Below are positions 27,171 to 34,929 of a DNA stretch of 64,000 nt, piece by piece. Each line of letters opens with the position of its first letter. Positions within the stretch are counted from its first letter, which is position 1. Source of the DNA: Fontibacter flavus (GTDB taxonomy: Bacteria > Bacteroidota > Bacteroidia > Cytophagales > Cyclobacteriaceae). The stretch covers positions 1 to 64,000 of the forward strand of contig NZ_JBHLWI010000027.1 of NCBI RefSeq assembly GCF_042432905.1, written 5' to 3'. A program made the position numbers and the translations under genes. Under the pieces are notes generated by a model. The model worked only from the letters and a program-made list of their open reading frames with translations, did no database searches and had not been told where the DNA came from.

Positions 27171-27824
27171 TTATAGAATTAAATTCAAAATGGCAAAAAA
27201 TGCCACCATATTGATCAATAAATGGAGTGATAACTTGTTGTCTTTTTGAAATTGCATTTTTCGGTAAATCATCTGTATGATAAAGGCTGTTCCCAACCAC
27301 CCCAAATAGTTGGATAAAGGAATAATGCCACCTTCCCAAGTCCAAAAATCCAGGGCAACCGCTACAGGTTCAATTAAAAAATCAACCCCGACCATCACCA
27401 ATGCACCAAATAAAGAAGCTAATAAATCATTGGAAACGTTTTTTTGAAACAGATGCCCGGTCAAGTAAACCAAAATCAGCCAGTTGACTCCTATCATCAA
27501 AGGAACTTCAAAAAACTTTATCCCCAGCACAGGGCCATAGCTGTAGTTTCCAAAAGGAAAGCCTGTATGTACCCCCGTAACTTCTGAACCATATCCAATG
27601 ATAAATGCTAAAATGGCAAATATGATAAAGTCTTTGTTCCAATCATGATGGAACAACAACATAACTCCCAAGCCTGTCAACAGATGAAAAGGCGTCAAAA
27701 ACTGAAAATAAGGCCTTACGCTTGGAATCGCCATTCCTATGATACCCACCAAGTAAAGAACTGTTATGATAAATTTGAAGAGGGAAGATTTATTCTCCTG
27801 AATTTCTTGAATTATGGTTTTCAC
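27171..27824 (-). CDS. cruF: CruF-type carotenoid 1,2-hydratase
   Basis: Integral membrane protein of the DUF422/CruF family with about six hydrophobic segments. Hallmarks are GYGSEVTGVHTGFPFGNYSY, a GVNWLILVY segment, the DFLIEPVAVALDFWTWEGG motif and an NYLGW segment. CruF adds water to the psi end of gamma-carotene-type carotenoids, giving a 1'-hydroxyl as in flexixanthin or saproxanthin. Start is uncertain: the GTG at 27824 (217 aa, starting M-K-T-I-I-Q-E) fits the family, while an ATG at 27947 would add 41 residues of non-conserved sequence and run into the divergent gene's promoter. First gene of a cruF-crtZ-merR unit. Confidence 0.82.
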   Translation of the reverse strand: MKTIIQEIQENKSSLFKFIITVLYLVGIIGMAIPSVRPYFQFLTPFHLLTGLGVMLLFHHDWNKDFIIFAILAFIIGYGSEVTGVHTGFPFGNYSYGPVLGIKFFEVPLMIGVNWLILVYLTGHLFQKNVSNDLLASLFGALVMVGVDFLIEPVAVALDFWTWEGGIIPLSNYLGWLGTAFIIQMIYRKMQFQKDNKLSLHLLINMVAFFAILNLIL

Positions 27825-27899
27825 AGATTTATCGTTGATTTTAATCCAATGGAGTAAAGGAATTACCACATAAATTGGGGAATCTGCTCCAATCACAGA

Positions 27900-27926
27900 T
27901 TGTTTAACAACATACCCGTATATTTG
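27900..27926 (+). promoter_or_regulatory. possible promoter for the DUF4286 gene
   Basis: TTG (27900-27902), 16-bp spacer, TATATTTG (27919-27926), a perfect TAnnTTTG -7 element 45 bp before the start codon at 27971. The spacer is shorter than the usual 19. It supports placing the cruF start downstream at 27824. Confidence 0.35.
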
Positions 27927-27970
27927 TTGGCAAATTGAATGCAACATTACTAAATATAAATCGAAGTCTT

Positions 27971-28276
27971 ATGCTATTGTACAATGTAACGGTCAATATA
28001 GAAAAGGATGCTGAAGAAGAATGGGTCATCTGGATGAAAGAAACACATATTCCGGATGTACTGAACACCGGCATGTTTGTTGAAAACAGGTTCTACAAAA
28101 TCCTTCATGATGCCGAAGACGGAACTGTGAATTATTCTGTCCAATACTTTGCTGAGGACATGGAAAAAATCATGGAATATCAAAGAACCTTTGCACATAA
28201 GTTACAGCATGATGTGAAAGAAAAATTTGGTGAAAAATTCGTAGCCTTCAGAACCTTGTTGGAAACGGTAAAATAA
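27971..28276 (+). CDS. DUF4286 family protein
   Basis: 101 aa from the ATG at 27971, giving the family's usual opening (MLLYNVTVNIEKDAEEEW). An upstream TTG start would add 12 unconserved residues. It is a small alpha/beta ferredoxin-like (dimeric barrel) domain with the YSVQYFAEDMEKIMEYQ segment. Function unknown. It is 40 bp upstream of tag and probably co-transcribed, and divergent from cruF. Confidence 0.82.
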   Translation: MLLYNVTVNIEKDAEEEWVIWMKETHIPDVLNTGMFVENRFYKILHDAEDGTVNYSVQYFAEDMEKIMEYQRTFAHKLQHDVKEKFGEKFVAFRTLLETVK

Positions 28277-28316
28277 AATCAAAAATACCCAAAATCAGAC
28301 TTTTGCATCAGACTCC

Positions 28317-28928
28317 ATGGCCACATCTTCTGAAACCCAAGTTCATGACAAATTCCGCTGCCCATGGTGCATGGGGTTCAAAGAATACATGCATTACCAT
28401 GACGAAGAATGGGGGGTACCTGTTTTTGATGATCAAAAGCAATTTGAGTTTTTGGTACTGGAAAGTGCACAAGCAGGGTTGAGCTGGTCCACCATACTCA
28501 AAAAGAGAGAGGGTTATCGCCAGGCTTTTGCTGACTTTGATTACCGAATTGTCGCAGACATGCCGGAAGGGTATGTGCAGGAATTACTTCAGAATGCAGG
28601 TATTATCCGCAACGAACTGAAAATAAGGGCCGCCATCAACAATGCCAGAAGATTTATGGAAATCCAGGCCTCTTCTGGCAGTTTTAGCCATTACATCTGG
28701 GATTTCGTTGACGGCAAACCTGTTCAGAATGAATGGAAGTCACTTTCCGAGATTCCAGCCACCACAGCTATTTCAGACCGTTTGGCCAAAGACCTTAAGA
28801 AAAAGGGCTTTAAATTTTTAGGCAGCACGACGCTGTACGCCCATATGCAGGCTACCGGCCTGGTCAATGACCATATGGTAGAATGTTGGCGATATGAAGA
28901 GGTACGAAATTTGGGTTTGAGCCTATAG
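28317..28928 (+). CDS. tag: DNA-3-methyladenine glycosylase I
   Basis: 203 aa. Typical Tag sequence: RCPWCMG at 14-20 (zinc-binding Cys), YHDEEWGVP near 27-35, the FEFLVLESAQAGLSWSTIL segment with the conserved Glu49 and Trp57, and the C-terminal GFKFLGSTTLYAHMQATGLVNDHMVECWR with the remaining zinc ligands. It removes 3-methyladenine from alkylated DNA. The N-terminus is about 10 residues longer than E. coli Tag. It ends 10 bp from the convergent cydB stop. Confidence 0.95.
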   Translation: MATSSETQVHDKFRCPWCMGFKEYMHYHDEEWGVPVFDDQKQFEFLVLESAQAGLSWSTILKKREGYRQAFADFDYRIVADMPEGYVQELLQNAGIIRNELKIRAAINNARRFMEIQASSGSFSHYIWDFVDGKPVQNEWKSLSEIPATTAISDRLAKDLKKKGFKFLGSTTLYAHMQATGLVNDHMVECWRYEEVRNLGLSL

Positions 28929-28938
28929 TTCATTCCTG

Positions 28939-30015
28939 TTAATAGCTCATTTCATCGATTTTCACTTTTCCTTTATAAGTCCAGTAGATAATCGTAGTAT
29001 AGGAAACCACAAAAGGAAGTCCAAATGCCGCCAAAATGGCCATTGTCCTGAGCGTATACTGGGAAGATGCAGCATTATAAATATCCAGGTTGAAGACTGG
29101 ATCAAGATTGGATATCATCATATTTGGAAATATGCCCAATGCAAATAGCATCACCACCGCAGCAATCATGCTTGCGGAAGAAATGAAAGTCCATCCATAA
29201 TTTCCCTTGTGCAAGGTTCTTGGAATATTTGCTATAGCAAGGATATTCAGCAGGACAACAGTCCAGGCAAAAACCGATATCAATGTTTCGTGCTCTTCAA
29301 CCAAGGCATGCTTATTCCCAGGAAGGTCTATCAACCCAAATGAAAAATTGGCAATCATCTCAGGTTTAAGGTATAAGGTAAGTCCCGAAAAACCCAGATA
29401 AAGGGGTACAAATACCCAATAAGCCACTTTGATCCATTTTTGTACCTGGAGTTGAAGATCTCCTTCAGTTTTCATATTAAGGTAAATAGAGCCATGCAAG
29501 GCAAACATACTGACCGCAAATACACCCGCTAATAGGGCATAAGGTTTCAACAAATCAAATACATTACCCTGAAATTCCATGTCTGAGCCAATAGCAAAAC
29601 CCATGACCACATTGCCAATGGCAACACCAAATAAGAAAGCTGCCAAGATGGATCCAAAAGAAAATCCCTTGTCCCAGAAACTTCTCCAAGCGGTACTCTT
29701 CTCCTTGCTTCTGAATTCAATCGAAACTGCCCTGAATATCAATGCGATCAATAACATCATAAAAGGCAGATAGAATCCGGAAAATGCAGTGGCATATACA
29801 TTGGGAAAAGCTGCAAATAAAGCACCACCCGCAGTAATCAGCCACACTTCATTACCGTCCCATACAGGGCCTATGGCATTCATAAGAATTCTCCGGTTGT
29901 AATCACCTTTTGAAAATAAATGGACTATACCCACTCCCAAATCAAACCCATCCAAAATGGCGTATCCAATCAATAGGATACCTACCAAAACATACCAAAT
30001 AATATTGTAATCCAT
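28939..30015 (-). CDS. cydB: cytochrome bd ubiquinol oxidase subunit II
   Basis: 358 aa from the ATG at 30015 (MDYNIIWYVLVGILLIGY); the open frame extends upstream into cydA but without support. Eight to nine transmembrane helices. Conserved features include LDGFDLGVG near the N-terminus, the PVWDGNEVWLITAGGALFAAFP segment, and the GFYLPFMMLL helix. With CydA it forms the high-affinity quinol oxidase that reduces oxygen to water at low oxygen without proton pumping. It follows cydA with a 1-bp gap. Confidence 0.95.
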   Translation of the reverse strand: MDYNIIWYVLVGILLIGYAILDGFDLGVGIVHLFSKGDYNRRILMNAIGPVWDGNEVWLITAGGALFAAFPNVYATAFSGFYLPFMMLLIALIFRAVSIEFRSKEKSTAWRSFWDKGFSFGSILAAFLFGVAIGNVVMGFAIGSDMEFQGNVFDLLKPYALLAGVFAVSMFALHGSIYLNMKTEGDLQLQVQKWIKVAYWVFVPLYLGFSGLTLYLKPEMIANFSFGLIDLPGNKHALVEEHETLISVFAWTVVLLNILAIANIPRTLHKGNYGWTFISSASMIAAVVMLFALGIFPNMMISNLDPVFNLDIYNAASSQYTLRTMAILAAFGLPFVVSYTTIIYWTYKGKVKIDEMSY

Positions 30016-30016
30016 A

Positions 30017-31402
30017 TCAATGCGGTTTAATAATGTCCATTTTATCAGCTCTTTTTTTGAATCCTGCTTCGTATGCTTGTACACTTTCAGGACCATGCTT
30101 GATTTCCCTATCCAAAACATAAAGCCAAACGAAGAACAAAAGGGTATATACAATCATAAACATGACGAGAGAAATTGCCACTTCCTCTGTGGTAATGGAC
30201 TTCGAGACCCCTTCACTTGTCCTCAAGAGTCCCTGCACAATCCATGGCTGCCGGCCTCTCTCAGCAGATACCCATCCCAGTTGGTTGGCGATCACAGGCA
30301 AAGCCACTGCCGGCAAATACAGTTTCAAAAGCCAGGTGGTTTGGAACAATTTACCCTTCCACAGCATGAACAAGGTAAAAAGGGTCAAACCTATAAAGAG
30401 CATACCCAAAGCAACCATCAAATGGTAGCTTTGAAAGACGCCATTGACAGGGGGCCAATCCTCCTTGGGCCATTCTTCCAATCCTTTAACTTCTCCTAGT
30501 GTATCTCCATGGACTAAAAAACTCAACATACCCGGGATAGCAATACCGGTGGTTTGCCTTGTTTCCGGATCAGTCCAACCAAACAGGTACAAGGGGGCAT
30601 TTGTTTGGGTTTCGTAAAGACCTTCAAATGCCGCTAATTTGGCCGATTGGTACGCCTCCACTACTTTGGCATGTGTATGTCCTATTAGTGGTTGGGCCAG
30701 TGAACCCAGTGCAGCTACGACCAGTGCAATGGAGAAGGAAATCTTCGCAAACTCAAGATGCTTCTTTTTCAACAGGTAATAAGCCGCGACACTCATCACC
30801 AAAAATGCCCCTTGGATAAAGGCTCCTACAATGACATGGGAGAATCTCACCATAGCCGAAGGGTTGAATACCATCTCCCAAAAATCTGTAATGACCGCCC
30901 TTCGGATTCCGAAATCCTCCACTATCTCATAAGCCACAGGCGTCTGTTGCCAGCTATTGGCCACTACTATCCAAAAACCAGAAAGAATTGAGCCAACTGC
31001 CACCATAATTGTTGCAAAAAGGTGCATGCCCGGTTTTACCCTATTCCAACCAAAGAGCAAAATGGCCAAAAAGCCGGACTCCAAAAAGAAGGCAAAGATC
31101 CCTTCAGCTGCCAATGGAGAGCCGAAAACATCTCCGACAAACCTAGAGTATGTGGACCAATTGGTGCCAAATTCAAATTCCATCACAATTCCTGAAGCGA
31201 CCCCCACAGCAAAATTGGCTGCAAAAATCTTGATCCAAAACCTGGTGATTTTCTCATAGATCTCTTTTTTAGTGATGAGATAAAGAGATTCAAATATGAC
31301 CAAAAGCAGTCCCATCCCTATGCTAAAGGGTGGGAAGATATAATGGAACATGATGGTGAATGCGAATTGGATCCGCGACAGGGTTTCTACATCCCAATTC
31401 AT
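30017..31402 (-). CDS. cydA: cytochrome bd ubiquinol oxidase subunit I
   Basis: 461 aa, carrying the heme ligands. The N-terminal segment AFTIMFHYIFPPFSIG contains His20, the expected heme b595 ligand, and the ISGFWIVVANSWQQTP segment is the family hallmark. The Q-loop region appears to be of the short type. About nine transmembrane helices. The start overlaps the stop of a small upstream membrane protein gene by 4 bp (ATGA), so it is translationally coupled to it. The operon reads leftward from a regulatory gap shared with a CRP-type regulator. Confidence 0.95.
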   Translation of the reverse strand: MNWDVETLSRIQFAFTIMFHYIFPPFSIGMGLLLVIFESLYLITKKEIYEKITRFWIKIFAANFAVGVASGIVMEFEFGTNWSTYSRFVGDVFGSPLAAEGIFAFFLESGFLAILLFGWNRVKPGMHLFATIMVAVGSILSGFWIVVANSWQQTPVAYEIVEDFGIRRAVITDFWEMVFNPSAMVRFSHVIVGAFIQGAFLVMSVAAYYLLKKKHLEFAKISFSIALVVAALGSLAQPLIGHTHAKVVEAYQSAKLAAFEGLYETQTNAPLYLFGWTDPETRQTTGIAIPGMLSFLVHGDTLGEVKGLEEWPKEDWPPVNGVFQSYHLMVALGMLFIGLTLFTLFMLWKGKLFQTTWLLKLYLPAVALPVIANQLGWVSAERGRQPWIVQGLLRTSEGVSKSITTEEVAISLVMFMIVYTLLFFVWLYVLDREIKHGPESVQAYEAGFKKRADKMDIIKPH

Positions 31403-31602
31403 AAGTACTCTTCTTTAGAAGTTTTTCGATAAAGAAGAAAAGCAGTCACAATAAAGATTATGCCTGCAATAATTTTTAGTATTTTGGGTGTATGAAAATC
31501 CAGAATATATTCAGGCAAAAAAGGTAATTTGACTATTATCTTGTAAAACAGCATCAGCGTCAAACCGGTAAGAAAAAGCCATTGAACTGGATTTTTAACC
31601 AT
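31399..31602 (-). CDS. small two-helix membrane protein leading the cydAB operon
   Basis: 67 aa with two hydrophobic segments (about residues 7-24 and 42-60) and a short basic/acidic tail (YRKTSKEEYL). It overlaps the cydA start by 4 bp, so it is almost certainly translated and made in step with CydA. I do not recognise a family. By position and size it could be an accessory subunit of cytochrome bd, comparable in idea to CydX/CydS, which are single-helix, 30-40 aa proteins; or an assembly factor. Promoter upstream in 31603-31706. Confidence 0.72.
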   Translation of the reverse strand: MVKNPVQWLFLTGLTLMLFYKIIVKLPFLPEYILDFHTPKILKIIAGIIFIVTAFLLYRKTSKEEYL

Positions 31603-31671
31603 TTTTCTTGGAGTCTGGAACTTTAATTTAGATTTAATTAGTTAAAATTACGCATTACGTATTAAGAAAAC

Positions 31672-31685
31672 GTGACCTACATCAC
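31672..31685. promoter_or_regulatory. CRP-type operator (GTGA-N6-TCAC) between cyd operon and regulator gene
   Basis: A perfect palindrome of half-sites GTGA (31672-31675) and TCAC (31682-31685) with a 6-bp spacer, the CRP-family core. It lies 22 bp before the CRP-like regulator start and 70 bp before the cyd small-protein start. The regulator's recognition helix predicts exactly this half-site. Confidence 0.55.
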
Positions 31686-31706
31686 CTTTTTAACAATGAA
31701 AACGCT

Positions 31707-32354
31707 ATGATGGGAGCCAAAGGGGAAATCGGAAATTACCTAAAAGAACATTTCCCGGATTTTGAATCAGCATTGGTCGAAGAAATAAAAAATGAGGGTG
31801 AACTCATTTTATTTCCCGCAGATGAACTGATCATGGATATAGGACAAAAAGTGGAACAGATTCCACTCATTGTCAATGGTATCGTAAAAGTCTTTCGGGA
31901 AGATGAAGATGACCACGAAATATTTTTATACTACTTACATCCTGGAGAAGCCTGTGCGATCACTTTGATCTGCTCTGCCAGAGAAGGGTATTCAAAAATC
32001 AAGGCCATACCTGTAGAAGATACTACAGCGATAGTCCTCAATATCAGCAAACTGGATGAATGGATGCCAAAATATAAATCCTGGTACTATTTTGTCATGG
32101 ACAGTTATCAAGACAGATTTGAGGAATTGCTCAAAGTAGTCGATGCTGTGGCATTTAGACAGATGGACCAACGGTTGATTGAATACCTCAATAAGACTGC
32201 AAAAGCCAACAAATCACGTATCATCAATGAAACTCAAAGCCAAATAGCCTTGGAACTCAACTCCAGTAGGGAAGTCATTGGAAGATTGCTCAAAAAGCTG
32301 GAACAACAGGGAAAAGTGAAAGTAAGCAGAAATCAAATAGCGCTTCTGAAATAA
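31707..32354 (+). CDS. Crp/Fnr family transcriptional regulator
   Basis: 215 aa; two in-frame ATGs (31707, 31710). N-terminal cyclic-nucleotide-binding-like barrel (about 25-135) and C-terminal HTH_Crp (about 160-215). The recognition helix SREVIGRLLKKLE carries Arg188, Glu189 and Arg193 in the spacing of E. coli CRP Arg180, Glu181, Arg185, which read GTGA. Only two cysteines (83 and 89) are present and there is no N-terminal Cys cluster, so an Fnr-type iron-sulfur oxygen sensor is unlikely; the effector is unknown. Divergent from the cytochrome bd operon, which it may regulate, along with itself. Confidence 0.88.
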   Translation: MMGAKGEIGNYLKEHFPDFESALVEEIKNEGELILFPADELIMDIGQKVEQIPLIVNGIVKVFREDEDDHEIFLYYLHPGEACAITLICSAREGYSKIKAIPVEDTTAIVLNISKLDEWMPKYKSWYYFVMDSYQDRFEELLKVVDAVAFRQMDQRLIEYLNKTAKANKSRIINETQSQIALELNSSREVIGRLLKKLEQQGKVKVSRNQIALLK

Positions 32355-32356
32355 AA

Positions 32357-32390
32357 AATGGGACAAGTCAAACTTGCCCCATTCTCACTT
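32357..32390. terminator. terminator between the Crp-like gene and the peroxiredoxin gene
   Basis: Arms 32357-32368 and 32372-32383 pair over 12 bp with one mismatch and a 3-base loop, followed by CTCACTTTTT. It lies between convergent stops. Confidence 0.65.
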
Positions 32391-32400
32391 TTTGATCTTT

Positions 32401-33048
32401 TTAAAGATCTTTTTTAGCTAAATAGAAATCAACCATTTCGTAGTCACTGGCTTCTCTCTCCTGCATTTCGGCAACAGTTTTTGGTGGCGGTACAATCACT
32501 TTCTCTCCAGGAGTCCAGTTCAGAGGCATGGCCACTTTGTACTTATCGGCAGTCTGCAACGCAATCAATACCCTCTTGATCTCATCCATATTTCTACCCA
32601 CATTCAAAGGATAGTACATGATCAATCTGATTTTACCGTTAGGATCGATGAAAAACACCGCCCTTACGGCTGCTGTTTCACTTTCTCCTGGTTGTAACAT
32701 GCCGTATAGTTTAGACACTTTCATGTCAATATCAGCCACAATAGGGAATTCGAACAACACCCCTGTATTTTTCTTGACGTTGTTCACCCAAGCGATATGG
32801 GAGTGGATAGAGTCAATGCTTAGTCCTACCAATTTAGTACCGTGATCATCGAAGAATTTTTGATCCAAAGCAAAACCGCTCATCTCTGTGGTACAAACTG
32901 GAGTAAAGTCAGCTGGGTGAGAGAATAAAATGGTCCAACTTCCCTTTATGTATTCTAAAAACTGCATTGGTCCTGTTGTTGTCATCGCTTTGAAATCGGG
33001 AGCCTGATCCCCAATTCTTGGCATTGTGATTATTTCTTGTTCGTTCAT
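32401..33048 (-). CDS. 1-Cys peroxiredoxin (Prx6 type)
   Basis: 215 aa (ATG at 33048; an internal ATG at 33024 is also possible). The peroxidatic motif PADFTPVCTTE puts Cys52 in place, with Pro45 and Thr49. It lacks a clear C-terminal resolving Cys, and the long C-terminal extension (ALQTADKYKVAMPLNWTPGEKVIVPP) marks the Prx6 branch. It reduces hydrogen peroxide and organic peroxides in the cytoplasm. Monocistronic. It neighbours the low-oxygen oxidase genes, but no direct link is shown. Confidence 0.93.
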   Translation of the reverse strand: MNEQEIITMPRIGDQAPDFKAMTTTGPMQFLEYIKGSWTILFSHPADFTPVCTTEMSGFALDQKFFDDHGTKLVGLSIDSIHSHIAWVNNVKKNTGVLFEFPIVADIDMKVSKLYGMLQPGESETAAVRAVFFIDPNGKIRLIMYYPLNVGRNMDEIKRVLIALQTADKYKVAMPLNWTPGEKVIVPPPKTVAEMQEREASDYEMVDFYLAKKDL

Positions 33049-33400
33049 GATATGTTAATTTTATGGTTTTTTATTTGTTTTGATAATACAAATTACGGCA
33101 GAATCCCATAGACGTTATGAGACCTGAGTCACTATAGAGTTTTATTTTCAATAGAAAATATCTATCCCCTGTTTATTCTGTCAAATATCTAAATTTAAAA
33201 AATCAGGCTTTTTACATTAAACCTTTCAAGACCTAAAACCCCTTCACAAAACCAACAAAAAAACCAACAACCCTTTAACAGATCATTGGTTCTTTTAAAA
33301 TATTTAATATTAAAGTTCGGAGATTCGAATTCGAAGCTTGGACTTTGAATTTTTGGGCTTTGTTATTGGAAATTGGTTATTTGAAATTAATAATAATTCA
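33049..33400. other. 352-bp intergenic region, no gene seen
   Basis: Very AT-rich. It should contain the peroxiredoxin promoter near 33049-33120. Two small repeats are visible: the 12-bp palindrome TTCGAATTCGAA at 33324-33335 and an 11/12 direct repeat TTATTGGAAATT / TTATTTGAAATT at 33363-33374 and 33377-33388. I see no structured RNA. Confidence 0.5.
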
Positions 33401-34144
33401 TTATTTCACCGGCTTATAAGCATCCTTATACCTGCTCCATATTTCATAAATCGGATTCCCGGTAGAGCTCATCCCGCTGTGATGCCATTCTCTGTCAATC
33501 ACTTCAAAATCAAAGCCCAAACTGGCTCCGACCCTGGAATCATCCCTGGAAAAAAACTCAATACTTTCTACATATTTGCCGTTTTCAGCCGAATAGGTTC
33601 CCCCACCTGTACCCATAAACTGTTTAGTCTCGGAATTGAAAGCTATCCATTGGAAACGGCCTCCTGTTAAAATTTTCACTGTTCTTCGGGCTCCTGGCGT
33701 GCTTCGGCTCAGTTCCCCATCAGATTTCCTTCCGGTAAATACCCAGTTGGCAGTTAGGGCATCTTTTCTTTCCCCTATTTTCTCCCAAATTTCCACTAAT
33801 GTCTGACCATTAATTTCGGCAGAAATCACTATTTTGTTATCAGCCATATCCAGATTAAAAGTAGTGGTATTGCCTACGTATTCTGGATTCAACGTAAAGA
33901 AATCCAAGGTTTCTGCATACTTGTTGCCTTCCAGCGTAAACTCTCCCCCTCCGGCACCGATAAATTTATTGGTTCCTATCTCTTTGGCTCCAAAAGCAAA
34001 GTATCCATCCTGATACAGTTTGACATATTCTTTATCTGTCACAGGTTGACCATTTTGATGGGTCATTTTCCAAGCCCCTTCTATTTGCTGTGCGTACAGT
34101 AAACCAGTCAAAAACAGCAAAGGCAGTAAGAATATTTTTTTCAT
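33401..34144 (-). CDS. secreted protein with two lipocalin-like repeats
   Basis: 247 aa with a signal peptide (about 1-18, LYAQ). The mature part is an internal duplication. Repeat 1 (about 20-120) runs GAWKMTH..., IGTNKFIGAGGGEFT, GNKYAETLDFF, NTTTFNLDMADNKI. Repeat 2 (about 130-240) runs ANWVFTG..., SETKQFMGTGGGTYS, NGKYVESIEFF, GASLGFDFEVIDREW. Such small beta-barrel repeats resemble the DUF4488/lipocalin-like proteins of Bacteroidota. Function unknown; probably periplasmic ligand binding. Divergent from the Rieske gene. Confidence 0.75.
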   Translation of the reverse strand: MKKIFLLPLLFLTGLLYAQQIEGAWKMTHQNGQPVTDKEYVKLYQDGYFAFGAKEIGTNKFIGAGGGEFTLEGNKYAETLDFFTLNPEYVGNTTTFNLDMADNKIVISAEINGQTLVEIWEKIGERKDALTANWVFTGRKSDGELSRSTPGARRTVKILTGGRFQWIAFNSETKQFMGTGGGTYSAENGKYVESIEFFSRDDSRVGASLGFDFEVIDREWHHSGMSSTGNPIYEIWSRYKDAYKPVK

Positions 34145-34189
34145 GTTTCGATTTTTTTAGGTTTATATGGCTAATTTACAACAATAACT

Positions 34190-34528
34190 ATGCTAATGAA
34201 AACCTTTATACTCGGACGGACAAAAGAAGAGGTACAAAGGCTGATTCCTGAAAAACAAATCAAAACCGTCAAATTGGGAGAAGCAAGAATCTGCGTAAGC
34301 AGGGACGGGGAAGACTATTTTGCTTTTGAATCTCACTGCCCTCATAGAAAAGCCGACCTAAGCCGTGGTTTCCTCAACGGCATTCAGGAAATTGTATGTC
34401 CTTTACACGAATACAGGTTCAACCTCAAAACAGGACAGGTGAGCAATGCACAATGCCCTGACCTCACTTTGTACAAAACAGAACTAACAGAGGAAGGCCT
34501 CAAGATTACCGTTCCCGTTTCAATGTAA
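34190..34528 (+). CDS. Rieske [2Fe-2S] domain protein
   Basis: 112 aa, a lone Rieske domain. Cluster ligands are Cys50-x-His52 and Cys70-x2-His73 (SHCPHRKAD and EIVCPLHEYRF). ATG codons at 34190 and 34196. No signal peptide or transmembrane helix, so it is a soluble ferredoxin like those serving ring-hydroxylating oxygenases or nitrite reductase NirD, but no partner is adjacent. Its last 9 bases overlap the end of the convergent csaA gene. Confidence 0.88.
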   Translation: MLMKTFILGRTKEEVQRLIPEKQIKTVKLGEARICVSRDGEDYFAFESHCPHRKADLSRGFLNGIQEIVCPLHEYRFNLKTGQVSNAQCPDLTLYKTELTEEGLKITVPVSM

Positions 34529-34855
34529 CCTGACCCCATTCGGCACCGGTTTATCAGTAGAAGCTAATACTATATTACCCATTTTATCACTAAAACCAGT
34601 CACCAGAACCTCAGACATAAAATCTGCTATTTGTTTTGGTTCAAAATTACAAACACAAATCACCTGCTTGCCAATCAACTCTTCAGGCATATAAAGATGC
34701 GTAATCTGTGCAGAAGACTTCTTTATGCCCAATTCTCCCAAATCCACCCAAAGTTTATAGGCAGGTTTTCGGGCCTTTTCAAAATTCTCTGCCTTGATAA
34801 TTGTCCCAATACGAATGTCTATTCTTTGAAAATCACTAAAGTCAATCGTTTGCAT
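34520..34855 (-). CDS. csaA: CsaA-type tRNA-binding domain protein
   Basis: 111 aa, a stand-alone EMAPII-like OB fold. It opens with the family pattern DFQRIDIRIGTIIKAE and contains the YKLWVDLGELGIKKSSAQIT strand pair and the C-terminal DKMGNIVLASTDKPVPNGVRLH. CsaA binds tRNA and has been linked to chaperone or secretion functions in Bacillus; the true role is unsettled. Overlaps the Rieske gene end by 9 bp. Confidence 0.9.
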   Translation of the reverse strand: MQTIDFSDFQRIDIRIGTIIKAENFEKARKPAYKLWVDLGELGIKKSSAQITHLYMPEELIGKQVICVCNFEPKQIADFMSEVLVTGFSDKMGNIVLASTDKPVPNGVRLH

Positions 34856-34929
34856 TGAAAATTAATTTTATTATTTTTACAGACCTAACTGCCAATCGGT
34901 AGTTAAAACTACTCAAACCTCTTTCAAAA

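Noticed and set aside
27825..27947. N-terminal extension of cruF from the ATG at 27947
   Set aside because: The extra 41 residues do not look like CruF and the start would lie inside the divergent gene's promoter region; GTG at 27824 fits better, though this is not certain.
33324..33388. Palindrome TTCGAATTCGAA and a nearby direct repeat as a possible insertion scar
   Set aside because: Too short and AT-rich to support a mobile element; no flanking duplication found.
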